64,000 bases of DNA. Origin: Pedococcus badiiscoriae. GTDB taxonomy: Bacteria; Actinomycetota; Actinomycetes; Actinomycetales; Dermatophilaceae. The notes beneath the pieces are model-generated. The model ran no database searches. It was not told the origin of the DNA and saw nothing but the letters and a program-made list of their open reading frames with translations. Position numbers and translations under genes: made by a program. The DNA lies in assembly GCF_013408925.1 (NCBI RefSeq), contig NZ_JACCAB010000001.1, positions 1-64,000 of the forward strand. Reading direction: 5' to 3'. How positions within the stretch are numbered: the first letter of the stretch is position 1; each line of letters begins with the position of its first letter. Of the stretch, positions 8,689-16,134 are shown in pieces.

Positions 8689-8988
8689 CTACGCGGCGCA
8701 CTCCCGGCACACCATCTGGCCGCCGGACTCAGAGGCCAGCTGGCTGCGGTGGTGCACGAGGAAGCACCGGGAGCAGGTGAACTCGTCGTACTGGCGCGGG
8801 ATGACCCGCACCGAAAGCTCTTCGCCGGACAGGTCCGCTCCGGGCAGCTCGAAACCTTCGGCCTGTTCGGTCTCGTCGACGTCCACGCTGGACGCACTCT
8901 TGTCGACGCGGCGGGACTTCAACTCCTCGATCGAGTCCTCGGACAGCTCGTCATCGGTCTTGCGCGGCGCGTCGTAGTCAGTCGCCAT
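8689..8988 (-). CDS. DUF4193 zinc-ribbon-like protein
   Basis: Acidic 99-residue protein beginning MATDYDAPRKTDDE with a C-terminal pair of cysteine knuckles, CSRC and CREC, likely binding zinc. This matches DUF4193, a small family nearly always found beside dut in actinobacteria. It is probably the first gene of the DUF4193-dut-DUF3710-OB-DUF3159 operon. Its role is unknown; the zinc site suggests a nucleic-acid or protein adaptor. Confidence 0.85.
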   Translation of the reverse strand: MATDYDAPRKTDDELSEDSIEELKSRRVDKSASSVDVDETEQAEGFELPGADLSGEELSVRVIPRQYDEFTCSRCFLVHHRSQLASESGGQMVCRECAA

Positions 8989-9334
8989 GGTCGCTGTCGC
9001 TCTCCCTGTTGTGTCGGTGCTCTGGGTCTCTCCGTGCCTCGGAAAGACGAGTCGCCGGTGTTAACGCTGGTGCCTGCGGTTTTGTGCCCACCGCAGGCCC
9101 GGGATTGTGCCCTATCCCGGACGCCACGTCACCATCGGGTCCACCATCCGTCCACGCGCGGCTGCCCGTCCCCTGTGGGGCGTGCCAAGGGGCAGCCACG
9201 TCATGGTCTGGGTTCACCCAAGATTCACCCAGAACGGACAACCCCGACTCCCGCCCACCGCGTCCGTACCCGTAGAGTCCTCAGTTCCGGCCCGGCCGAC
9301 CCGACTCGTGAGACGACGAAGAGAGGGGTGCACG
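8989..9334. other. Divergent intergenic region without a gene
   Basis: This 346-bp spacer separates the DUF4193 operon from a small plus-strand gene. It holds the promoters for both directions, a 9-bp inverted repeat (9072-9098) and a doubled TTCACCCA near 9209-9236. I see no coding sequence or known RNA. Confidence 0.6.
9072..9098. repeat. Inverted repeat with 9-bp arms
   Basis: GCCTGCGGT (9072-9080) pairs perfectly with ACCGCAGGC (9090-9098) around a nine-base loop. There is no T-run after either arm, so it is not a typical terminator; an operator or RNA hairpin are both possible. Confidence 0.6.
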
Positions 9335-9520
9335 ATGACCGAGTTCCACACCGAGATCACCCAGCGCGCCACCCGCGCTGCACAGTCCCTGCGCTCAGCC
9401 CAGGAATCCGGCGACGACTACCTCGCGTCCGTCCGCGAGGCAGAGCTCGAGAACCTCGCCCGACTCGCCGACGAGCACGGGCTGCGCATCCCCGAGCTCA
9501 CGAACTACAGCGCCGCCTGA
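9335..9520 (+). CDS. Small conserved actinobacterial protein
   Basis: A 61-residue, mostly alpha-helical and acidic protein, with segments EITQRATRAAQSLRSAQE and REAELENLARLADEHG. AGAGAGGGG ahead of the ATG is a ribosome binding site. Short proteins of this type sit beside dut in related genomes as far as I recall, but no function is known. The amphipathic helices suggest a protein-binding or coiled-coil role. Confidence 0.7.
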   Translation: MTEFHTEITQRATRAAQSLRSAQESGDDYLASVREAELENLARLADEHGLRIPELTNYSAA

Positions 9521-9552
9521 CCTCGACGGGGTCGTCGCGACACCACCGGAAG

Positions 9553-10422
9553 CTAGCTGGCGCTGGCGTCCGCGCCGGCCTGCTGGGCAGCGCGGAGCAC
9601 CACCTCGTGCAGCTCGGTGTGCAGCGTGGTCGCCGCGGCGACCACCATCGTCGGGCTGGGCGGTTCGCCGCCCAGGCCGGAGACCACTCCCCCGGCTTCG
9701 GTGAGCACGAGCCACGCCGCGGCCATGTCCCACGGGTTGAGCCCACGCTCGTAGAACGCGTCGAGGTTCCCGGCCGCGACCGCGCAGAGGTCGAGCGCGG
9801 CGCTGCCGATCCGGCGGATGTCGCGCACCTGCGGAAGGACATCGAGCAGCACGCGCGCCTGCCACGCGCGCCGCGTCGTGGCGTATCCGAAACCGGTGCC
9901 GACCAGGGCCTGCCCGAGGGGCGGCGGGTCCGCGATCTCGAGTCGCACTGCGGGCGCGTCCCCCCGACGGAGCCAGGCCCCTGAGCCGGCGCGGGCGTGG
10001 AACAGCTCCTGGGTGACCGGGTTGACGACCGCGCCGGCCACGGGTCGCCACGCTCCCGGGACGGTGGGGTCGCCGACGACGGCGGCGACGGACACGGCAT
10101 ACGAGGGGATGCCATAGAGGTAGTTGACCGTGCCGTCGATGGGGTCGACGACCCAGGTGATCTCGGAACGGCCGTCGGTGCCGCCCTCCTCCTCACCGAG
10201 GAAGCCGTCACTGGGACGGGCGTCCTGCAGCCGGGACCGCAGCAGGTCCTGGGCCCGCTGGTCCATGACGGTGACGATGTCGGTGGCCGAGCTCTTGGTC
10301 TTGGCGACCCCGAGGTCGGCCGGCCGCTCGCCGACGATGAGGCGCCCCGCCTCCCGGCACACGTCCACGGCAAGGGCCTCGAGCGCCTCGAGGGTGCTCG
10401 CGTCCGGCACGGGGAGGTCCAT
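9553..10422 (-). CDS. Inositol monophosphatase family protein
   Basis: Mg-dependent phosphatase of 289 residues, removing phosphate from inositol monophosphate or a related sugar phosphate. Metal-binding motifs are complete: GEEEGG (motif A), WVVDPIDGTVNYLYG (motif 1) and the C-terminal LNPWDMAAAWLV (motif 2). In actinobacteria such enzymes feed mycothiol and phosphatidylinositol synthesis. The ATG at 10422 is used because upstream in-frame sequence belongs to the ferrochelatase gene end; the genes are two bases apart and co-directional. Confidence 0.9.
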   Translation of the reverse strand: MDLPVPDASTLEALEALAVDVCREAGRLIVGERPADLGVAKTKSSATDIVTVMDQRAQDLLRSRLQDARPSDGFLGEEEGGTDGRSEITWVVDPIDGTVNYLYGIPSYAVSVAAVVGDPTVPGAWRPVAGAVVNPVTQELFHARAGSGAWLRRGDAPAVRLEIADPPPLGQALVGTGFGYATTRRAWQARVLLDVLPQVRDIRRIGSAALDLCAVAAGNLDAFYERGLNPWDMAAAWLVLTEAGGVVSGLGGEPPSPTMVVAAATTLHTELHEVVLRAAQQAGADASAS

Positions 10423-10424
10423 GG

Positions 10425-11543
10425 TCAGTCCCGCCCGCACAGGGCCGGCCGGGCATCGCGCAGGTTGGGGCAGCACCCCGGGGCACAGGTGGACGGCATG
10501 GCCTCACGACCGGGCCAGACCGGCGTCGGCGGCTCCTCGCCGCGCGCCTGGGCCGCCCTCTCCAGGACGAGGTCGACCAGACCCGACACGAACTCGGGGT
10601 CGACGCCGACCGTGGGCACCCGCACGAGACGCAGCCCGAGCCGCTCGGCGGTGGCGGCGGCTTCGGTGTCGAGGTCGTAGACGACCTCCATGTGGTCCGA
10701 GACGAAGCCGATGGGCGCCACGACCACCACCTGCGCTCCTTCCTGCGCCAGCTCTTCGAGGCGGTCGTTGATGTCCGGCTCGAGCCAGGGCTGGGAAGGA
10801 GGACCCGACCTCGAGCAGAAGACCAGCTCGCCGGTGAAGTCCGTGTCGAGCGTCGCGTTGACCTCGTCGGTGATGGCCGCCCCCAGGGCGATGTGCTGCC
10901 TGCTGTAGGCGTTCCCCTCCGAGTCGCCGGGGCCCGACGTGTCGTCCATCGCCGTCGGGATCGAGTGGGTGACGAACAGCAGTCGGATGCCGGCAGGCAG
11001 CGCCCCGTCGCGCAGTGTGCGGCGCACCGCCTCGGTGACGAGCCGGGTGTTCGCGCGGGCGAACCCCGGGTGGTTGGAGTACGGGCGGACCTTGTCGATC
11101 TCGACCGCCAGGCCGGCCTCGGCGACAGCCTGCTGCGCGGCGGCCAGGTCCTCGCGGTACTGCCGACACGAGGAGTAGGACGAGTAGGCGCTGGTGACGA
11201 CGGTGACCAGCCGCCGCAGACCCAGGTCATGGGCCTGCTCCAGGGTGTCGGTCGTGAAGGGGGTGAAGTTGCGGTTGCCCCAGACGAGCGGGGTGTCGAT
11301 CCCTCGCCGGTCGAGCTCCGCGCGCAGGGCGGCGAGCAGCGCGCGGTTCTGGTCGTTGATGGGGCTGCGGCCGCCGAAGCCGTAGTAGTGCTCGCCGACC
11401 TCTGCCAGCCGCTCGTCGGGGATGTTCCGGCCTGCGGTCACCCTGCGCAGGAACGGCAGCACGTCCTCCGGCTTCTCGGGTCCACCGAAGGACAGCAGGA
11501 GGATGCCGTCGTAGGGGTCGAGCGGCCGTTCGTCGGTGGTCAT
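10425..11543 (-). CDS. hemH: Ferrochelatase (coproporphyrin ferrochelatase type)
   Basis: Inserts ferrous iron into a porphyrin; in actinobacteria the substrate is coproporphyrin III in the coproheme route (CpfC). The 372-residue protein has LLLSFGGPEKPEDV, the GRSPIND motif, FVTHSIPTAMD with the catalytic histidine, and the C-terminal APIGFVSDHMEVVYDLD helix. Cysteines late in the chain (CAPGCC plus further Cys) and one at FCSR fit the [2Fe-2S] cluster of actinobacterial enzymes. Start ATGACCACC at 11543. Secure identification. Confidence 0.95.
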   Translation of the reverse strand: MTTDERPLDPYDGILLLSFGGPEKPEDVLPFLRRVTAGRNIPDERLAEVGEHYYGFGGRSPINDQNRALLAALRAELDRRGIDTPLVWGNRNFTPFTTDTLEQAHDLGLRRLVTVVTSAYSSYSSCRQYREDLAAAQQAVAEAGLAVEIDKVRPYSNHPGFARANTRLVTEAVRRTLRDGALPAGIRLLFVTHSIPTAMDDTSGPGDSEGNAYSRQHIALGAAITDEVNATLDTDFTGELVFCSRSGPPSQPWLEPDINDRLEELAQEGAQVVVVAPIGFVSDHMEVVYDLDTEAAATAERLGLRLVRVPTVGVDPEFVSGLVDLVLERAAQARGEEPPTPVWPGREAMPSTCAPGCCPNLRDARPALCGRD

Positions 11544-11556
11544 GCCGTGGGTCCGA

Positions 11557-12192
11557 TCATGGGCGGTCTCCGGTGCGAAGGGGCTTGGGGGCGTGGACGT
11601 CGAGGACGACCGCCATCATCCGCATACCGAAGACGAGGGCGACACACCCCCAGATGACGAGCGGGGTGACGACGTCGAAGTGGTGGGCAGTGACGATGAG
11701 CACCGAGCCGAGCAGGGCGGGGAGGGCGTACATCTCGCGACGCAGCACCTCCGGCACCTGTCCGGCCAGGACGTCGCGGACGATGCCGCCGCCGACCGCG
11801 GTGATGCCTCCGACGATGACGGACGTGAGCGGGTCCATGCCGGCGCCGAGCGCCTTCAGGGACCCACCGATGGCGAACACGGCCAGCCCGGCCGCGTCCA
11901 GCACCCGCACGAAGCGGGAGATCCGCTCGACGCCCGGGTGGTAGACGAAGGTCACCAGCCCGGCGACCAGCGCCGAGGTGAGGAGCCTCCAGTCGGAGAT
12001 GCCCACCGGCGGCAGTGCGCCGATGAGGACGTCGCGCATCACGCCGCCCCCGAGCGCCGCCGCCCCGGCCAGCACGAGCACCCCGAACAGGTCCAGGCGC
12101 TTCTTCACCGCGACCAGGCCGCCGGACAGGGCGAAGGTGAACACCCCGACGAGGTCGAGGGCCAGCTGGAGGTGTGTGTCGAAGGTGAGCAT
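11557..12192 (-). CDS. TRIC-type cation channel / UPF0126 membrane protein
   Basis: Membrane protein of 211 residues with seven hydrophobic segments and an internal duplication: ALSGGLVAVKKRLDLFGV with GGGVMRDVL in the first half, and AIGGSLKALGAG with GGGIVRDVLAG in the second. This is the bacterial TRIC (trimeric intracellular cation) channel family, formerly UPF0126. Potassium or other monovalent cations are likely substrates. The ATG at 12192 starts the first helix; longer in-frame extensions are arginine-rich and unlikely. Confidence 0.85.
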   Translation of the reverse strand: MLTFDTHLQLALDLVGVFTFALSGGLVAVKKRLDLFGVLVLAGAAALGGGVMRDVLIGALPPVGISDWRLLTSALVAGLVTFVYHPGVERISRFVRVLDAAGLAVFAIGGSLKALGAGMDPLTSVIVGGITAVGGGIVRDVLAGQVPEVLRREMYALPALLGSVLIVTAHHFDVVTPLVIWGCVALVFGMRMMAVVLDVHAPKPLRTGDRP

Positions 12193-12325
12193 CGCGAGGT
12201 CAAAAGTACCGGTGCGGCGTGGGCGCTTTCGCCTCGACCTCGGGGATGGCAGAGTCAGCGGCACGGTGCCCGATCCACGAGCGAGGGCGATACGGGAGAC
12301 CATGCCGATACTGGAGACGATGGCA

Positions 12326-13474
12326 ATGCGGGATTTGCGGCTGATCGGAGTGCAGGAGGACGGCCAGCATCTGTTGCTGGCCGATTCCGAGGGGGAGCGC
12401 TTCCGCGTCCAGCTCGACGAACCCTTGCGCGCCGCTGCTCGTCGCGACCGCCCCCGGCTCGGCCAGCTCCAGATCGAGATCGACGGGGGGATGCGCCCCC
12501 GGGAGGTCCAGGCCCTGATCCGCGGCGGGCTGTCGGCCGAGGAGGTCGCCGGACGGTCCGGGTGGCCCGTGGAGAAGGTGCGCCGCTACGAGGGCCCCAT
12601 CCTTGCCGAGCGTGAGTACGTCGCCGGTCTCGCGCGCGCCGTCCGCCTGCGCGGGCGCAGCGCGAGCGGCGCCAGTGCGCCGACGCTGTCAGCCCGGGTG
12701 AGCCAGCGGCTGTCCGGGCGCGGTGTCGACCCGGCCTCCGCCGAGTGGGACGCAGCCCGCAGCATCGAGGGCGACTGGACCGTCATCGTCACCTTTCCCG
12801 CCGGTGGACGTGAGCGCCAGGCGCGCTGGTCCTTCGACGTGCAGGCCCGCACCGTCGCAGCCTTCGACGACGAGGCGCGCTGGCTCAGCGAGGAGGACGT
12901 CTCGGGCAACACCTCGCCCCTGCCGGCCCCCCACCTCGTGTCCGCGCCGGTGCGCGCGACGACCGTCTACGACGTCGAAGCCGAGGGAGGCCTCGGGTCG
13001 GCGCGCCGTGGCGCACCCGCCGGGTCGGCACCCTCCCCGCACGACGAACCACTCGACCTGATGTCCGCCATGCGCGAACGGGCCTCCCACCGTGGGCGGC
13101 CGCGCCGGCGCAAGAACCCCGCGACCCACATCCCGGGCGACGACGCGCCCCGCCACGACGCACTGCCGCTCGAGGACCTTGCCTACGATCCCGAGTCGAT
13201 GCCCCCACCGCCGGGAGCCAAGGGCCCGCACCCGCTGGACGACCCCGACAGCGCGGTCGGTCACGACGTGCTGCCCGCCGCCCCCGACGCCCAGGTGCCG
13301 GTCGAGCCCGAGCCTGCGGACGAGCTGGACGACGGGCAGCGCGACAACCCCGACGATGACACCCCGCAGGACTCGGCGCCGCGCAAGGCAGCGACCGGCG
13401 CTTCCAAGAAGCCCGCCCGGCGCAGTGTCCCCAGCTGGGACGACGTCATGTTCGGGGCCAAGCCCCGCGACTGA
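12326..13474 (+). CDS. sepH: Septation protein SepH
   Basis: Cytoplasmic cell-division protein that stimulates FtsZ assembly in actinobacteria. The N-terminal DUF3071 domain starts MRDLRLIGVQEDG and includes RPRLGQLQIEI, followed by a helix-turn-helix-like segment RPREVQALIRGGLSAEEVA and KVRRYEGPILAERE. The second half is a long disordered Pro/Asp/Arg-rich tail, which ends in a conserved VPSWDDVMFGAK motif. 382 residues. ATG codons at 12302 and 12320 are in frame upstream; 12326 was chosen as it gives the conserved MRDL start. Single gene, divergent from the TRIC channel. Confidence 0.92.
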   Translation: MRDLRLIGVQEDGQHLLLADSEGERFRVQLDEPLRAAARRDRPRLGQLQIEIDGGMRPREVQALIRGGLSAEEVAGRSGWPVEKVRRYEGPILAEREYVAGLARAVRLRGRSASGASAPTLSARVSQRLSGRGVDPASAEWDAARSIEGDWTVIVTFPAGGRERQARWSFDVQARTVAAFDDEARWLSEEDVSGNTSPLPAPHLVSAPVRATTVYDVEAEGGLGSARRGAPAGSAPSPHDEPLDLMSAMRERASHRGRPRRRKNPATHIPGDDAPRHDALPLEDLAYDPESMPPPPGAKGPHPLDDPDSAVGHDVLPAAPDAQVPVEPEPADELDDGQRDNPDDDTPQDSAPRKAATGASKKPARRSVPSWDDVMFGAKPRD

Positions 13475-13517
13475 GGTAGCGCTCAGCCCCGCTGCGCGGG
13501 CAGCCCCGCGGTAGCGA

Positions 13518-14192
13518 TCAACACTGCGGCACCGGGCAGACGTCCAGGTCGAACGGCAGCACGTCCGGTGAGGACGCGGCTGCGCGGGCCGCGGCGGAGT
13601 TCATCCGGCGCATGAAGTGCCGCCGGCAGAGCACCTCGTACTCCACGAGGGTCTCGCTGCCCGGCTTGGTGTCCCCGACGACGACCTGCTCGCCCTCGAC
13701 CACCATCACCCCGTCCACGACCCGGGCGTTGTGGGTGGCCCTCCGGCCACACCAGCACAGGGCCTGCACCTGGAGCACCTGGACCTGGTCGGCGAGCTCG
13801 ATCATCCGCCGCGACCCCGGGAACAGCTGCGTGCGGAAGTCGGCCGTGATGCCGAACGCGAAGACGTCGATGCCCATCTCGTCGACGAGCTTCGCGAGCT
13901 GCTCGACCTGGGCCGGGGTGTAGAACTGCACCTCGTCGCAGATCAGGTAGTCGACCCGCAGCCCGCTCGTGGCGTGCCCGACGACGGCCTCCCAGAAGTC
14001 TAGGTCATCGCTCACCTCGTGCGCGGCCGTCGACAGCCCGAGCCGGGAGGACAGCACGTCGGCACCGGCCCGGTCCAGCTTGGTGTAGATCAGGCCGGAC
14101 CTGCCCCGGGCCTGGTGGTTGTGGTCCATCTGGAGGGCAAGGGTCGACTTGCCGCAGTCCATGGTCCCGGAGAAGAAGACGAGCTCAGCCAC
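13518..14192 (-). CDS. tdk: Thymidine kinase
   Basis: Type II thymidine kinase, salvaging thymidine to dTMP with ATP. 224 residues with the P-loop FFSGTMDCGKST, the DEVQFYT Walker B/lasso region and two zinc-binding cysteine pairs (CWCG and a later CRRHF region). A GTG start lies eight bases downstream of a TAAGGT -10 box (14201-14206), so the transcript may be leaderless. Convergent with sepH. Confidence 0.95.
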   Translation of the reverse strand: MAELVFFSGTMDCGKSTLALQMDHNHQARGRSGLIYTKLDRAGADVLSSRLGLSTAAHEVSDDLDFWEAVVGHATSGLRVDYLICDEVQFYTPAQVEQLAKLVDEMGIDVFAFGITADFRTQLFPGSRRMIELADQVQVLQVQALCWCGRRATHNARVVDGVMVVEGEQVVVGDTKPGSETLVEYEVLCRRHFMRRMNSAAARAAASSPDVLPFDLDVCPVPQC

Positions 14193-14261
14193 GAGACGAC
14201 ACCTTAGGCGGTGCGCCGGGCCCCGGCTCGGCGCGCCTCGCCCCTGGGCACAGCCCGTTGT

Positions 14262-15410
14262 CTAGGAGTTGTCGCGCGGCGGGACGTGGAACAACGGCAC
14301 GGCGGACTCCTGCGGGGTCAGCGACCCGTGCAGCCCCAGCAGGGCGAGCAGCTGGGGCCGGGCGCGCCGTGAGTCCACGATGGCGAAGTTGTCCCGCATC
14401 GCCACGACCAGGTCGCCGATCCGTGGCCGGTTGACCTCGCTGACCGGGCCGAACCACCCCTGCCGGGTGGCCTCGTCTCGCGTGCGGATCCAGGCCCGCT
14501 CCCCCACCCGCTCCGTCCAGGTCTGGGCGACGTCGGCCACCGCACCGGCCTCGCAGTAGAGCTGGAGGGCACGTGGCTCACCGCCGACGTGGCGGATACC
14601 GGTGGCCAGCTCCACGTCATGGGCGAGGTCGATCCGCAGCGCATGCGGGGCGTCCACCATGCCGTGGTCGGCGGTCACGTACACCGCGGTGTCGCTGGGC
14701 ACCGACCGCACGAGCCGGCCGAGCTCGGCGTCGATCGCCTCGAGCTCGTCCCCCCACTCCCACGACTGGCAGCCGTACACATGGCCGACCTTGTCGAGCT
14801 CGCCCCAGTAGAGGTAGACCAGCCCTCGGGCGCTGGACCGCAGCGCCTCGAGCGTGGCGTCGACGCGGTCCGCCAGCGTGTCCGCCGCGCGAAACCGCCC
14901 ACCCCGCAAGGCAGCTCGCGTCAACCCTGACCCGTCGAAGAACCCCGGGCCCACCCGGGTGACCGACACCCCGGCCGCCTCGGCGACCTCGAAGACGGTC
15001 TCCTGCGGCTGCCAGGTGAGCGGATCGGGGCCGTCCTCCCAGGAGAGCTCGTTGACGAGACGGTCCTCGCCGGGCACCAGCACCTCGTACCCGAGCAGGC
15101 CGTGGGACCCCGGGGGCAGGCCGGTGCCGAACGTCCCCATCGACGTTGCCGTCGTGGCCGGGAAGCCTGCGGTGATGCGGTATGCCGCGGGCAGCAGCGA
15201 GCGAAGGAACGGCGCGTGCCCGCCGCGTCGGCGGATCAGCTCGTAGCCGAGCCCGTCGACGAGCACCACGACCGCGCGTCGTGCCTCGGGCAGGTCCAGG
15301 AGGCCGGAGTCGGCATACCTGCGGACGCCGAGGCTCGCCGCAACGGCGGGCAGCACACCGGCCAGCCCGGCCTCGTCGTAGTGGGGTGGGAGCAGTCCCG
15401 GGTGTGGCAT
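14262..15410 (-). CDS. Alkaline-phosphatase-superfamily nucleotide pyrophosphatase/phosphodiesterase
   Basis: Metal-dependent phosphoesterase of 382 residues related to type I phosphodiesterases. Seen: VVVLVDGLGYELI (first metal Asp), GFPATTATSMGTFGTG (catalytic Thr), LYWGELDKVGHVYG (metal Asp and His) and YVTADHGMVD (Asp-His pair). No signal peptide, so it acts in the cytoplasm. In many actinobacteria this gene lies beside tdk and DUF5998, as here. The natural substrate is not known. Confidence 0.88.
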   Translation of the reverse strand: MPHPGLLPPHYDEAGLAGVLPAVAASLGVRRYADSGLLDLPEARRAVVVLVDGLGYELIRRRGGHAPFLRSLLPAAYRITAGFPATTATSMGTFGTGLPPGSHGLLGYEVLVPGEDRLVNELSWEDGPDPLTWQPQETVFEVAEAAGVSVTRVGPGFFDGSGLTRAALRGGRFRAADTLADRVDATLEALRSSARGLVYLYWGELDKVGHVYGCQSWEWGDELEAIDAELGRLVRSVPSDTAVYVTADHGMVDAPHALRIDLAHDVELATGIRHVGGEPRALQLYCEAGAVADVAQTWTERVGERAWIRTRDEATRQGWFGPVSEVNRPRIGDLVVAMRDNFAIVDSRRARPQLLALLGLHGSLTPQESAVPLFHVPPRDNS

Positions 15411-15453
15411 CGGCTAGGGCATCGACTCGGGCCGGCCTTCGCGGAACGGCACG

Positions 15454-16080
15454 TCAGCCGCCGATGCTCGCCGAGAGCTCCCGCGCGAAGCTGAGCGCCT
15501 GCTGCAGGGCCGTCTCACCCTCGGCGTCGGCACTGATCCGCAACGAGATGTCGTCCGAGGCGACACTGCCCTCGTACCCGTGGTCGGCCTCGCAGTCCGG
15601 GTCGGCACAGGTGGCCGGCATCAGGTCGATGCGGCTCACAGCACCCCAGCCGAGCGTGAGGGTGATCTCACGACCCAGCGACCCGGGCTGGTACTCCTGG
15701 GGGCGGGCCACCACGTGGGTGATCATCACCCCCCGCACGGCCGACAGCGGGACGCTCTCCGTCGTGGCGGTGGCGACGTCCTCGTGGCCGGAGCGCTCGT
15801 CGGTGTGGTCGTCGGCGTGCGCGATGACCAGCCGCGACGTGGTGAGGGCGAGGACCGTGATGTGGCGACGGACCACGTCGTGGTCGAACGTCGTCTCCTG
15901 GTGGACCAGGTGGGACACGACCTCTTCGCCGCCCAGGGCGGCCTGGACCACGTCCGCCACGAGAGCCGGGTAGTAGCCGGCCTGCTCGATCGCCCGCGTC
16001 AGGTCGAGTGGCAGCGACGCCGGGGCCAACGGGGCGGCCTGCGGGGCAGCGTCACGGGCGTGGGGTGAGGTGGGTCCCAT
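15454..16080 (-). CDS. DUF5998 family protein
   Basis: Soluble protein of 208 residues conserved in actinobacteria next to the phosphodiesterase gene. Residues 25-205 resemble DUF5998, with AIEQAGYYPALVADVV, HLVHQETTFDHD, an acidic His/Asp-rich loop, and PATCADPDCEADHGYEG with a pair of cysteines. The gene order tdk-phosphodiesterase-DUF5998-GNAT fusion suggests an operon. Function unknown; the domain name is from memory of the family. Confidence 0.75.
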   Translation of the reverse strand: MGPTSPHARDAAPQAAPLAPASLPLDLTRAIEQAGYYPALVADVVQAALGGEEVVSHLVHQETTFDHDVVRRHITVLALTTSRLVIAHADDHTDERSGHEDVATATTESVPLSAVRGVMITHVVARPQEYQPGSLGREITLTLGWGAVSRIDLMPATCADPDCEADHGYEGSVASDDISLRISADAEGETALQQALSFARELSASIGG

Positions 16081-16134
16081 GAGGCCATCCTGCCCTAGTG
16101 GGGCGAACCCTGCCCCGTCCAGGTCACCAGCCGG

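Noticed and set aside
8989..9334. A structured RNA gene around the inverted repeat at 9072
   Set aside because: One 9-bp hairpin without flanking conserved structure is not enough to support an RNA gene.
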